This document shows, piece after piece, positions 22,007 to 36,000 of a DNA stretch of 64,000 nt. The DNA comes from Ceratothoa steindachneri (lineage: Eukaryota > Arthropoda > Malacostraca > Isopoda > Cymothoidae): assembly GCA_963969495.1 (NCBI GenBank), contig OZ018328.1, positions 131,908,468 through 131,972,467 of the forward strand, in the 5' to 3' direction. Under the pieces are notes generated by a model, which was given only the letters and a program-made list of their open reading frames with translations, did no database searches and was not told the origin of the DNA. The position numbers and the translations under genes are program-made. The first letter of the stretch is position 1. Each line of letters opens with the position of its first letter.

Positions 22007-22510
22007 AGAAAATTGATATTGTACACTTAATAGATATTAATTGTTAGTTGGAAAATATGTAATTGTGTAGCTTATCTACAAAATTATATATATATATATA
22101 TATATATAATATGTTATTATGTAAGCTGGTTATTATAAATTAAATGTTATTTTTCGATTTATTAATCTGTAGAAAAATGCATGCATATTTGAATTTAAAT
22201 GTAAAATAAATCCTTATAACAACCTTGACTTTTTTAAAACAAGTTTTTAAAATAAAATGGCTTACTCGTGAGCAAAGATGTCAACTGACAAACGATGAAA
22301 TGTTAAAGAAAGTCACATATCTTTCTATATGAAACCCATTCATCTTCTGTTAATGGCTTCATATTTTTCCCAGCAAGCTATGAATAATAATGATAACCGA
22401 AGAAGGTTTGGAATTTTTTTTATATCTCTACAGATGGGGGGGGGATTTGTTGACAAACTAATAAAGGTGGGAGGAGAAAGGGTCCATTAGAAACAGATGA
22501 GGGGGTGGGA
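21905..22510 (-). repeat. Right inverted arm
   Basis: The reverse complement of 20210-20842. It contains a (TA)n tract at 22083-22110 and ends near the G-rich AGATGAGGGGGTGGGA. Confidence 0.8.
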
Positions 22511-22515
22511 GACAG

Positions 22516-23500
<985 letters not shown>

Positions 23501-23810
23501 TTCGGTTCTGACCAATGAAGCAACGGTTAATAAAAAAAAAATTACAAATCTACTCTTTAATGATTTAATAAATAATACAATATGTTTACGTCCATTTGTA
23601 ATTTTGAATTAATGTTAGTACCAAGATATCCTTCATCCTTGAATATTTATTAACAGTTGATTCTTTTTGTCAGACCAGAAAATAGGCATGATGGGTACTG
23701 AAGGTTTGTCAATAAATAGAGGGGCATTATGAATCCTCCTCTATTTCTGGTCCTTGGGTTTACCCTGAAAAAATTAAATTATCCTCCGTGAGAAGAAACT
23801 TCTTTATCTT
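23501..23810. other. Unassigned spacer between TA arrays
   Basis: No coding or repeat signal was recognised. Confidence 0.45.
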
Positions 23811-24866
<1,056 letters not shown>

Positions 24867-25927
24867 TATATCGGACGCTCAATGAATTGAGCTTGTCGTT
24901 AATTTTAAAGAATACGTTTTAATTGCTTATAGCCTTACTAATATTTTACCGAGTTAGATACAACTAATATACTATAAAGTTGTTAATAAAAAGTTTTAGC
25001 TGTACAAAAACATTTTAAATCATTGTATATTGAATAAAACTTTGATCTCGATTGGTTAAAAAGTAGTCGAGATATAAGTAAGTAAAAAGAACAGAGATTG
25101 ATGAAACAGCCTGTAGATGTTGACCAAATATAGTAGACTCACTGGATAACAGTCCTCAAATAAGAACTGTTTAAAAGAAGAAAACTTGATATTATTTGCA
25201 TTAAAACTAAGATAATTAGTGTCATGGTGTTAAAGTTGGCTGTTAGCTTTTCAGAGTTTTATTTATAAGCAGTAGATAAATCGTTAAGAATCATACACTT
25301 CATCGTATTTTGGAACGATCTGAAACATTACTGGCTTCTTTCTTAGCACACAAATCAAATTTAAAGGCTAAATTTGAAGTTTTAAATCTCCCTAAATAAT
25401 TGTAAAACCCTCAGTGTAAGTCCGAACGTAAATGGCATCCGAATTTCGAAATCATTATGCACTTTAAGACTAAAAACGAATTTAACATTGAAATATTTGG
25501 CAACCTTTCTAAAATCCCGTAATTTTATATCCATATCTTTCTTTTCCTTTCACCGTTAATGTTATTTTTCATTATACATATTTATTATAAAAAACTATTT
25601 TTATTTTAATATTTTAGATGAAGCCGATATATCTATATCGTACTTACTCATTACGTATATTTTTAGGTAGTAATATTTTAGAAGTTCTGTATATCCAAAT
25701 AAATCTTAGAAACAAAATGAAGGCAACTGGTCCCGGTTACTTAAAAAGACAAATCACCCTACTAAAAACCTGACAGCTTAACCATGAAAATCCCATGATA
25801 TTTCTGCTCAAAACCTCATGGTTTCGTCACCATGTTTCATATGGTGGACAGTGATTCGTCGGACTAAATTAAATTGGTTTATTGTTCCATTGTGTTGATT
25901 AATGGTGCATCATTTTTCCCGCTTTTT
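24867..25927. other. Unassigned AT-rich sequence
   Basis: No gene, RNA or repeat family was recognised. Confidence 0.5.
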
Positions 25928-26257
25928 AGTCGCGTGCGACTCTATATCTCACTAGGTCGGTAAGCTGTCGGTCCATCGGTCCGTTGGTCTCCGTTTTGTT
26001 TTTTAATTTTTGGTAATAACATTGTAACTATTCAGGCGATTCTAACGAAATTTAAAAGCCTTATGTTGTTTTACATTCTCTTTCGAATTATATAATTGAC
26101 AAAGCCCTCCCAAGGTTAGCCCGAAAATTATGTTGTTTTTACAATAACATCATAACTATTAGGCCGATTATAACGAAATTTGAAACCCTTATGTTGTTTT
26201 ACATTAACTTTTAAAGGCCGTAAGGTCATAAATCAGAATTTGTGAGAACACGCGACT
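25928..26257 (+). mobile_element. MITE-like repeat, copy A (330 bp)
   Basis: It starts AGTCGCGTGCGACTC and ends CACGCGACT, so the tips are inverted repeats of about 9-10 bp. The start is itself a small palindrome (AGTCGC-GT-GCGACT). The body has GGTCGGT-like tandem units, TTCTAACGAAATTT twice, and AAGGTCATAAATCAGAAT near the end. Copies B (56276-56394, inverted) and C (60833-61077) share ends and body. It is noncoding. Confidence 0.75.
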
Positions 26258-26569
26258 AGGCTCAGCAGAACTTGTTAATATTGAAATCCGAAATGAGAGG
26301 TTTGGCACTTGCAAAACTTCCCTGGTATCCTACTGCCAGAAACCCTCAGCGAACTGTTTTGGTTGACACTGAGTTAACAAAGTATTGGTTCATTTATCTC
26401 TGCGATCCTCTTCTAGCTCTGAATATCGCCTTCCGTCCAAATGTACACATACCGAAGCTAGTTTTTACTTGAGTTTGCTCTACTAGTATTATTTCAGACA
26501 CAGTTCTTTTTAAACCATGGCACAACTCAACAGTTTTCGTGACTGAGGCTGTGGTAGAATAGGGTCAAG
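26258..26569. other. Unassigned spacer
   Basis: A 66-codon open frame (26272-26472) without recognisable motifs; otherwise nothing seen. Confidence 0.4.
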
Positions 26570-28330
26570 TTAACCCTTTCTCCGTTTCTCAGCCGAAATC
26601 GATGACGGATATGTGCGTGGGAAATTTGTAATACAAGCAAAGTGCAAATTATCTGAATGTAGGTTGGCCAAATAGTCCACTATCTTGGAAGTTCCAGGAC
26701 AATAGGAAAAGTCGTCCTTGATGAGGAAGGAAATCACCTTATTCCCTCTGACGGTTTCGCGTGTTTTGTTCTGGGTTTTGGACCACAAGGAACGAAAAGA
26801 CTCACATTCCCTCTGGCTGTTGGCAAAGTCATGGGTCATCGCACTCTGGAATTCAGGAGCACATGAGGGTTCCAGAGGTGTAGGAACTTTCAGTTCCTTC
26901 TTTGCACGGGAACAGGTAGTAACGGGTTGAGCTACGGGGGTGGAAGAAACCCGGCGGACTGACCAATTAGGACGGAGCAAAACTTTGGGGGTGCAACGAC
27001 TTCAACCCAACAAGTAAAATACGCGCACTCTATGTAGCAGTGAACATTGGGGAATTTATTGGTACGCCCAAAGTAATCATACACTACGGCAAACTTATCG
27101 TGGATCAGAGCCCAAGAAGGGGAGTGGTTCATTGGATCAACAATGCACGTGGACCCTGTATCACGGACGAGGGTGGAGATCCGGCACCCATTCACTGCTT
27201 TAGTTTTAAATTGGAGGTCCCTATGGGTACTTTTATTGAACAAAAAGTTACCCCTGGTGGAAAGCAGTATTCGGTGGGTTTGAAGAAGAGGGGGCTTCAT
27301 TTTGCGACGGTTGGCGCGTAGAAGTGGTACTGACCTGCTATACCTGGTGAGAAGGAGAGGTGGTTTTAAACTGCGAATTTTGCTGGCAGTTGGACCTCAC
27401 GTGACTCGGAATTCTACAGGAATAGCACACAATGGCCTCCTGGGAAACGGCGAAGCAGGAGGGTTGAAAGCAAAGGGCTTACCATCACGGTGGTCCAGCG
27501 AGAAGAGAGGTTTGTGTTTGGCGGGCCCAGTCACCTTAACGAACTTATTCCTATTATTAGAAACGAATTTGTTCTTGCTGGTTTTGGATTATGGAGAGGG
27601 CGGTTCTGATTTATTTCTTTCCTTCGGATAGCAGTTGTGGCTAGCCGCGTAGACGTCTGCCTCCTCGATGCATTCCTTGATAGTACGGCTTTTCTCGTCC
27701 TTCACGAAGGATCTGATTTCCGAAGGGAGCGCCGCAAGAAATTAGTCCTTGAGGACGAAATCGACCAGGGCGTCGTATTCATGAGGAGCCTTGGACGCGC
27801 CAATCTAAAAATTAAAATGACGCTGTAAGGAGTAGCCGAACTGCCGGAAGGTCTGGTTTGGTTGAATGCGACAATTTCTAAATTTAGTCTGGTAGAAATC
27901 CGGGGTCATGTTGTAAGCGGCGAGCAACTCGGCTTTTAACGATAAGTAATCAATTGTTGCCTCTGATGGGAAGGAGCTAAAAATATCCCTGAGTTGGGAG
28001 CTCAACAGGGGCAATAATTATGCTACACCATCCGAATCGATGTCTCACTGGTTCACTTTGAAGATCTTTTCGAAGTGGGTGAAATAAGACCCGAAGTCTT
28101 CACCTTCTTTAAAGACGGGGAGTTTTATGGTCGCAGACTGTGGTGCGTCTAGTCTAGAACTTGAATAGTTTATAGAGAGCGTCTCGTTCCTCGCTCTGCT
28201 CAAATACAATTCGCGAGAGCAAATTCTCTCTTTATTCTCGTTCCTTTTCTCTTTCTTATTTGTCTTTTCTTTCGGCTCTTTCTGTTTTTTCTTCTTCCTG
28301 GATGAAGGCTATCAGATCTTTTCCACTGAG
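26570..28330 (-). pseudogene. LTR-retroelement gag and protease region (Ty3/gypsy-like), decayed
   Basis: Read on the minus strand, this is the gag-pro part of an LTR retrotransposon. Gag comes first: KLPVFKEGEDFGSYFTHFEK (about 28130-28060) and then LRDIFSSFPSEATIDYLSLK, YQTKFRNCRI and FRQFGYSLQRHF (28014-27805). A CCHC zinc knuckle spaced C-X2-C-X4-H-X4-C (CYSCRIPSHVRSNC) lies at about 27387-27428. The protease signature DTGST (27148-27162) is followed by VDPMN. The remaining text to 26570 shows no reverse transcriptase. Frames change several times between these blocks, and no LTRs were found on either side. The element is truncated and inactive. Ty3/gypsy is the best fit, but without RT the clade is unproven. 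Confidence 0.7.
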
Positions 28331-28869
28331 AGTCCGAGTAGCTAACTTTGGGCCGACTCCCGATGGGGTCTTTTAGGCTCTCAAACCTGTCGTGGCTTTC
28401 AGGCCACGACGACGTCTTATGTTTTCGCACTTCCATTAGCGCAGACAAAAAGGGTCGATCAGGTGTCTGTTGTCTCTCTCCTCATTGTAGGCACGGCAGA
28501 GCGCATCTCTCTCTCTCTCCCTCTCTCTCTCATCTCTGGCAGAGACTCCAGCTAGTGGTTCTCCAAGAATTTGTCCTATTTGAAAATCTGAAAGGTCTCT
28601 CATTTATCCGTGTATTTATACACCGATCCGAAAAAGTGTATAATTTGAGTTTAGAAACATCTCGAAAGATGATTCTGAAAATGCATACAGATACAATTTG
28701 TTGAGCATTGAAGTTTTGATTTATGTATAATACCTGATAGAAATATGACAGTAGAACGAGCTGGCGTTTCCATTTTTTCGTCTACGTTCTGTATAGACAA
28801 TAAAAATTGGACAAGGAAACTAATTGAAGAATGTGATGTATTCAAACAAATTTTCCTCTACATTATTTC
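28331..28869. other. Unassigned, with a CT microsatellite
   Basis: A (CT)n-rich tract lies at about 28507-28533. Nothing coding was recognised. Confidence 0.45.
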
Positions 28870-30030
28870 CATGATTTGGTGGATTAGATCCCCCAGACTG
28901 GTCTCTAGCTGGCAACCGGAACTTTTGGAAAATTTCCTATATACATAGAGCCTCCTCTTTGATACAGGGAAGATGCCTCTTTCGTTGTGCCGTACAGAAT
29001 GCACTATGCACTTGTACGCGCAGGTTTAGCATCTTCCTTAATAGCCTTCGGCCTTTATTTCGTCTACGGCCAATCTTGAAGGTGTCTATGCTGAAGAGAG
29101 ATGCTAATGATACCTTAAACCTTTTTGATTTAGGGTTAGGAAACTCCCTCGATAGATTGACGTAACTCTTGGGCTGTTGTGGCTAGGGTTCTGCTCAAGA
29201 CGCTACTCTGGATGTTAGTTACTACATGCCATAGCCTGTCTTTACAACTCTACTCCCAAAGCTTCCGCAGTACTGAAAATATTGCGTTATTTCTTAGGGC
29301 ATATTCCTCGTCACACTGGAGCCATTTCGGTGGGCACTAATGAATCAAGGTTCGAATGGATTATCGTTTTCCATGCTATCTCCTATCTTTCTGTGCGTTT
29401 CATCCTTCTTCCCGCCGAGCTAGTTGTAATACCGAACTCTGTACGGGAAATTAATTTACATTCTCTGGTTTGCAGAGTCTGTGGATTAGTGGCTGCTAAG
29501 AGCCGGGAGGATGTAAAGAGTGTCTTCGACTAGGTTCTTAGATATGTAGGGGAGGCGGAACAAGCTTGCTGACAAGGGGACCAGTCTGACTGCACATAAT
29601 TAGCAACCGACCAACATTTTGCTCTCTCTTACTCTTTGTCATGGCAGGAGCCCCGTCAGCCCTTCCGGATGCATGGCAAAGAGGATAATAGACAGCCGAT
29701 GTGAATCCAAAGTTGCATGCTATTGTGCGCAACATTTAGTGTAGATCGATCCCACAATGCCTCGATGGTATCAAGTCACTTTCAACAATTGGAGCACGCA
29801 GCGCCGAATTGATTGGGCGCTCCCCTAAACCTTTCTGCGAAGATTGCTTAATACCTCAGACTGTCTACCACCTTTTGGTTGAATTACCTGGTCATGGAAA
29901 ACTTTATTCTCGGTACTTGTCCCAGTGGCGAGGGGAGCGGGGTGGTGACAAATTGTCTATCGTACTTTGGCCGAGCTCCTGTGCCCCTGGTTATGGTTTA
30001 ATCGAATTCTTTAGGTGATAGGCCTCCTTC
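28870..30030 (+). pseudogene. LINE ORF2 C-terminal remnant (post-RT, RNase H, zinc tail)
   Basis: Blocks of a LINE C-terminus occur in order on the plus strand. EPPL-YRED with PYRMHYALVRAG (about 28948-29045) matches the region after the RT palm. RNKLADKG (about 29555-29580) resembles the end of an RNase H domain. ELIGRSPKPFCEDCLIPQTVYHLLVE (about 29805-29885) is a typical Cys-X2-Cys-X-His tail, followed by SRYLSQWRG and IEFF (to 30018). Only the last block is an open frame; the others are separated by stops and frame changes. I recall very similar CEDCL...TVYHLL tails in crustacean LINEs. The RNase H assignment is weaker than the tail. Confidence 0.65.
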
Positions 30031-30515
30031 ACTCTATTGTAATTTTAGTTTGATGGTCGTTCTGTCAACTCTCAAGGTGAGGCGTGCATCGCAAAGGGCA
30101 CCCTCTGGTGTGTTCTTATTGATATTTATTCAGGATTTTTTTCAGTTTTGTTCATGATATTTATTTTTTGTAGTTATTACTTGTGAATACTCTATTTTTA
30201 AATTATCCTCTTTATGTTTTTTTCGACTGCCTTATCCTTGTCAGCCGCGATCAGACGAGGTCCTACAAAAGAAAAAAAACTATGCTCTGGCCTAATTTAC
30301 GTCTAGGAGACACCTCAAAAAGCTGATAATCCTGTTTGTCTCATCTTGACAGGTACACATGGTCTTTCCTTAGTGATCATATAGCCGGCACTTCTAGTAG
30401 TACTACATGGCAGAGTGAACTGGTAAGAATATTGATCAATTTTGGTTGGACAGGTTCATCCAATGATGCAAACGCCCTATTTTACTGGCTGTGCCAACTT
30501 TTAGGACTATAATGC
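30031..30515. other. Unassigned spacer
   Basis: Nothing recognised; possibly the decayed 3' part of the LINE and the 5' part of the following Tc1 relic. Confidence 0.4.
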
Positions 30516-30760
30516 AGATTTTCAAACCACTAAAGTCGTTAAAAACTAGTTTAATCCATGAAAATTGCATATAACTCTTGGAGTGGTCCTCAGAATCGCC
30601 AGATCTCAAGCTTTTATGGTATCATTTGGAACAGCAACTAACGAATCGATTCCTTCCCCAGCATCTCTGAAAAAATTAGAGTAGATTTTAAGGAATTAGT
30701 TAAAATTCCTTTAGATACTGTCTAAAAAGGTAAATTAATTCCTAGACGTATTAAAACTGT
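30516..30760 (+). pseudogene. Tc1-type transposase C-terminal remnant
   Basis: KVVKN-F (about 30528-30550, with Trp turned into a stop) and LEWSSESPDLK, LLWYHLEQQL (about 30578-30643) correspond to the segment after the second catalytic Asp and the third-Asp box (SPDLNPIE-LW) of Tc1 transposases. A frameshift separates the two parts, and stops follow. Only about 80 codons remain. Confidence 0.6.
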
Positions 30761-32069
30761 TATCAATGCTAAAGGAGGGTCAGCCCAACAATAAAAATAA
30801 AAATTAAGAAACCAATTACTGTTTCCATTATTTTGTTCAACTCCTGTATATACTCGTAGTGTAGCGGTTTTTATGTGTATCTTCACTATAAATTTCTTGT
30901 TCACAATTCATAAAAAAAACATGCGATGCCTTCGATGGAGGAGGTGTGAACACGACATTGCAGGGATTTGCCACACAATCCAATTTAAGGTTATAAACTT
31001 GAAAACTTTGTTTACTAACATTTTGGGAAGGTATAAAATATCTTTTATATTCATGTCATGATTTTTTTATGGCACTTCATTTACTCTCTTTTTAAAGTTT
31101 TTGTGTTCTTCTTTTTTGCCTCATCCTATAGTAGAGGGGGCTTTCAATTACATTTTAAAAGGAAAAACTGAACGGGAAAGTCCGTAGATTAACAGACCCT
31201 TTGTGGAAATTTTTAAACACCTAAATATTCTTCACTTTTTGAAGAAATTTTACGAAAAGACAATTACAAAATAATAAAGTTGTTTTTCTAGAATTGATTC
31301 ACTTTTAATCAGGGCAATCAACATTTAAACAATGTATTTAAATAATGGCATAAATGGGATAGAGAAAAGCCAGCTTTGGTAAAATGCAAACATATTCTTT
31401 ATAGGCACTTAGTATTTTATGGGCTTCTGGAAGAGTTTATAATACGTTTATTCAAGTGATTTACGACGAAATAACCGAGTTTGATTAGCTATTTACGAGC
31501 GACTATCAAAGCATAATAAATGTGCTTAATAGTAAATGTAGTAAGGGAGCATGAGCAGATAGTAGAGCAATCTAGACCTTTGAAGTTATTTTTTTCCTAT
31601 CATATTTAAATAGAGCGTCATGTTGCTATCTATAGCTTTATAAAAAGGTTCTAACTTTGTCCATCAGTCTCTATACGTTTGTTTTAATTGGTCCCAGAAA
31701 TTTTAAAATACACTTTTAGACCCCTAAAAAGAATCAATTAGTCTTCCTTACAAATCTTTACTCCTAATCACAGTCTCCTTCAAATCTTTCAAACGTTGCT
31801 TATATCAACACTTCTTCAGACAATGAGATGATATGTTTTCAACAGGAAGGTACTATTACACTAAGCAGGAAACTACACATTATAGAGCTATAAACCCAAA
31901 ACAGGTAGTACTGGATTCTCTGTCTGAAGCACACGACTCAACTAATTGAATGTAAAGTTCAAATTAAATAAATGCCTGTAGAAATCCAAACTCAATTCAA
32001 TTTTCGCACAAGATATACAAATTCTATGGCTAAAAATATTATATCTCTGTACTTTAAATTTTAAAGCAA
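30761..32069. other. Unassigned AT-rich sequence
   Basis: No gene or repeat family was recognised. Confidence 0.5.
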
Positions 32070-32667
32070 CTAATTATACCACTCCACTTTCCAATTTATT
32101 CCATGTTGTAACAGAAATTAAAATAAAACATATCTGAAACTTAAGAGTGGCAATAAATCGAAATGGAACCCTTTGAGTCGAGAATTCTATTGTGCCTAGT
32201 TTGAAGCTAAGGGCGACGATAAGTAGGTTGCAATAAATGAACTGAATGAGGTGAATTCTCGGCACTTTTGAAAACATGAAGACCAAGTGAGAATGACTTC
32301 TGAATTTGAGAAATGAGACGTTCAAGTAAAATAAGATGACGTTCAGCTGCACAGGCCCAAACTGGAAGCAGTACTCAAATAAGGAGTAGCCAGCTGGATG
32401 AAAGCAGCTTTTAGCGAGATAAACAGAATTGAAAATTTTTAGACATTTAAGAAGACAAGTTTGACTAACTACAGGAGATGCAGCTTCCAGAATATGTTCT
32501 TTTCAAAACTCAAATTACTATCAAAGGCTATTCCTATAATTTCCCTATAACTAAAAAAAAATTAGGTCTGATCATTAATGATAAGAAAAAGATAAAGGGG
32601 TACACAGTTTTAGATCTACTGAAGTAGATACTTCGATTTTTGTTGCGTCCTGCTTTTATTGCTTGTA

Positions 32668-32746
<79 letters not shown>

Positions 32747-33040
32747 CTAGAAAGCTAACAGAAGTAATGAATCGAGGCGTTTCAATGAGTGCTCATAAAG
32801 TATTATCTTCGGCATAACAAAACATCCTTATTCACAACAATCGTTTCTACGTAAAAGGGAAGAACAGGAGAGGTCTTAAACACGAACTCTGAGGGACACC
32901 AGCACAAGCAGGTTTGACTAGCATAAAAATCATCAATTGATTGTAACTCATCTTTTAAGAAACGGTGATTTCAAAAAGGAGCCACAGGTACCAATTAAAT
33001 GTAACTTAGAGAAGTACGTTGATAAATACAATCAGAGGCA
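32070..33040 (-). pseudogene. LINE reverse transcriptase remnant split by a TA array
   Basis: Minus strand. Motif B reads AGVPQSSCLRPLLFF (about 32912-32868) and motif C reads CYAEDNTL in place of FADDTTL (about 32820-32797). Then comes a TA array (32666-32745). The palm/thumb region follows: IIGIAFDSNLSFEKNIF (about 32545-32495), FHPAGYSLFEYCFQFG (32400-32352) and the tail TTWNKLESGVV (about 32105-32074). This is a different and more decayed LINE than the one at 13.5-15.8 kb. The TA array lies where thumb-proximal codons would be, so it grew inside or replaced part of the element. Confidence 0.65.
32666..32745. repeat. (TA)n array inside a LINE remnant
   Basis: 80 bp of TA dinucleotides flanked on both sides by minus-strand RT similarity. 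Confidence 0.95.
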
Positions 33041-36000
33041 GAAATAAAACTGTTATTCTACCTGAACAGTATTTTGATTTCTGTCAAAAAACTAACTATA
33101 TAAAATATCTAATGCAAAAGGTTAAACTTTTATGATATAGAAACTACTGGGTTATGAAATGTGTTGTTATGTTGAGGAAGTATGTAATTATGTCAATATC
33201 GAATGTTGGAACGAAGTTTTCTTCTCCTTCCCTTGTCGTCCTTATTTAAGAAATAAATTAATAATTAACTCCTAATAAAAACAGCTCCCGTTTGTGGTAG
33301 ATGGTGAAAAATCGAATTTAAGTCGCAAAGCTTTCCTCACTTGTCAAGAAACCGCATAGACCTACGGAGCCATAGTCCATATCACGCCATTTTCTCCAAA
33401 GCGATTCTATTATTTATCACTCCATTCTTCGTGTTTTAGAGTAATATATATGGAATTAAATCTTGGTATAAAAAGCGAGATCATTACATCTATTAATGTA
33501 CTCTTATGTATTTTAAACTTGATTGGTCGTGTAACCTCGTATTTCACTTTACGTCTGTAGAATTATTTATGAATATGTGTATTTTTACTTCCTATATAAA
33601 TGTTTGTGACTCATTTCTGTTATCTTTAGGTTTTCTTGTATGAAAACTCATGATAAGAGGTAATAGGAAGAATCCCCTTGGGAAGTTTACGCTACGGAGA
33701 CGGTCAATGATGTATTAGATGAATCCCAGAAACGCGGAGTCAATTGGTTCGATTCTGCCTTTGTTCCGATGCTTCTTTCTTTTCCTGCGAGTGTTTTTTC
33801 TTTCTTTCCACACTTTCCTACTTAAAGCTCCACCCTTCGAAGTGGGTGGAGCTTTATACCTTAGATGACGGTCCTAAACGGTGTTTAAACTCAAATACAC
33901 TCAATCTCTAGGATGGAAGGGGTGGGGGAGACTCTTAAGCTAGCGAGTAGAAAACCCGCGGCTTCGTTTGAACCTTGTCTTTGTTAGGGTTAGGTTATGC
34001 TGAGTAGACTCAAGAGCCCGTGCACTGTATTACCTGCAGTAATGAAAACCCACGTTTGCAATGAATTTTCACTCTTCTATAATGTTTTCTGGACCTTGAT
34101 TCCACTAAACGAACTTATTATCATTTTGGAATGGTGGAGCAGAGTTGTAGAACTTCCCATTTTCTAAGCACTTCGAGCGAGTGGGGAATTGAGCAATACA
34201 TCTTGCACGCATTTCCAATTCTTCTAACTTCATCACTCTTATATTAGTTTTTTTTCTAACACATACTGGTGAAGTTTCCCTCGTTGTTCTTTTTTATAAT
34301 ACATGAGAATTATTCACAAATCGTATTCTTTCATCTAAATTCCGAATTAAAAAGGAGGCAGTCTTCCTTGACCTATCTTTCTTCCTAATTGCACCCCCCA
34401 TCCAATCTTCCAAACGCCACCGAACTCGGCACTTCTTTCAACCTTAATTTTATTTGTTTTCAATAGGGATGGATTTATGGGTTCTTTTTCAGCAATTATT
34501 CTGGGCCTAGATATTACCGTTGCTATCTACATATTCCTGCTAACATTTATCGCTAATTTATCTTTCCCGTATATTTTCGGATGCTTTTTCCCCGATTGCT
34601 CAGCCCAGTATTGTCGTTCTCACTCATGCCGCACACACCCTAAATCAATCACTGTCTCTCTCTTCTATCCTCTTTTCGATTTTCCCATTCCTCATCTTCG
34701 GCCTTATCCACACGTTACTTTTCTCCGTTCGCCCATTTCGGTCGTTCCCATTGGTCAATTTATCTTCCGAGTGTCGCTGCGTCGGGTTTAATTTGTGTCC
34801 GAATCGCTTCTTCGATGCAAGCTTTCTGGTCGCTTTGCCAGTCCGATGTCCAAAGCCGCACCAGAAAAACTTCGACTTTCCAATATCACCTTTAATGGCC
34901 GAGGGACCATCTTTCATACTGGAATCTTAGTTTTTAATTACTTTATCCTCTTTACCCTCGGTCATTTAGAGACGCCTTTGTATCTTCCTTAGAACCAAAC
35001 GACGTTCACAGAGGTTGACTAAACCGTTCCTGTTTTCCAAGTGGGATTTATTCACATATGTTTGGACTAGATCTTTCTTTTCTTCCTTTATTTATTACCG
35101 CCCAAAAGGCAAGAAGATGCTTACTATTAACCCTGGCTTGGGACCCACCTAATTCAAATCCTCCCCTCATAACCACCCTAAAGTTTATCCCTCCCCTCTG
35201 TGCTTTAGATGCTTCTTGTGTAAGAATTTGGGAGGCAATATCTATGATGGCATTTGCTACGAAGGGCCATAAATTGAGCGGGAAATAGGAGGGTTTGAGG
35301 TGGAATAATGCCACTCAGGCATTACGATACATTGCATACGGACAAGATTAAGAGGAGAAGGGAGGCATTCTCTGCCTGGCCATTAACGACCTCCGGACCA
35401 GGGTGGGTTGTATTGCGCTCCAATTTTTCTGAAAGAAATTTGGGTCGCTAACTTGTTTGTATGCACGGACGTATGCACACGGTTCTTCGTAGGGTGTCAT
35501 TACCTACGTTTGCTCTACTACCCACTGAATAAGATGCATTGAATCATTTTGCTGCCGTAGTAAAATGGTGTATTCAATAAATAAGATTTAATCGGACCTC
35601 CCACCCTCTCCATGCAATCGAGAATGAGGGCCCAGAGGCCTCCTCTGCCCCACCCTTTGTTATTTTGGGGTGATATGACTTTTTTTTCAGGCTGGAAATG
35701 GTGGATTGGTTTTAAGGTGCCTCTCAGCTCTTCTCGCTCCATAGAGACGAGGTTTAATACACGCTGTGGGAGAGCAGCCGAATCGGGAAGAGTTATAGAG
35801 CAAGATAGGGCGAAGTCGGGTGACGAGCCAGTGGGTGGAATTAAGAAGGGTAAGAGTAATATGGGAGCGATTGGAAGAAGGGTGGCCAGGCAAGGAAGTC
35901 GCGATAGGTGAGGGGAGAAGAGGAAGATTAGAGTGGAAGAAGCGATCAGGGTAATCCACCGAGGGGAACAGTGCCACGATGAACGAATATCAGGCATCAT

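Larger units (their letters stand above)
20205..22515. mobile_element. Long-inverted-repeat element with capsid-like cargo
   Basis: The left arm (about 20210-20842) and right arm (about 21905-22510) are reverse complements of roughly 80-90 percent identity by eye. Matching anchors are CCCTCATCTGTTTCTAATG with CATTAGAAACAGATGAGGG at the outer ends, TTTTAAAAAAGTCAAGG with CCTTGACTTTTTTAAAA in the middle, and AAAAGCTCGATATGATTTACCG with its complement at the inner ends. The core of about 1.06 kb holds a decayed capsid-like gene. Arms of this length are typical of Maverick/Polinton elements, but at 2.3 kb this is far shorter than a complete one. It may be an internally deleted derivative or a related compact element. 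No target-site duplication was identified. Confidence 0.75.

Noticed and set aside
33980..34000. Telomere-like TTAGGGTTAGGTTA
   Set aside because: Only about two units; too short to mean an interstitial telomere.
34477..34791. Membrane-protein-like frame of 104 codons
   Set aside because: Hydrophobicity follows from T-rich DNA; an opposite-strand frame overlaps it and no family resemblance was seen.
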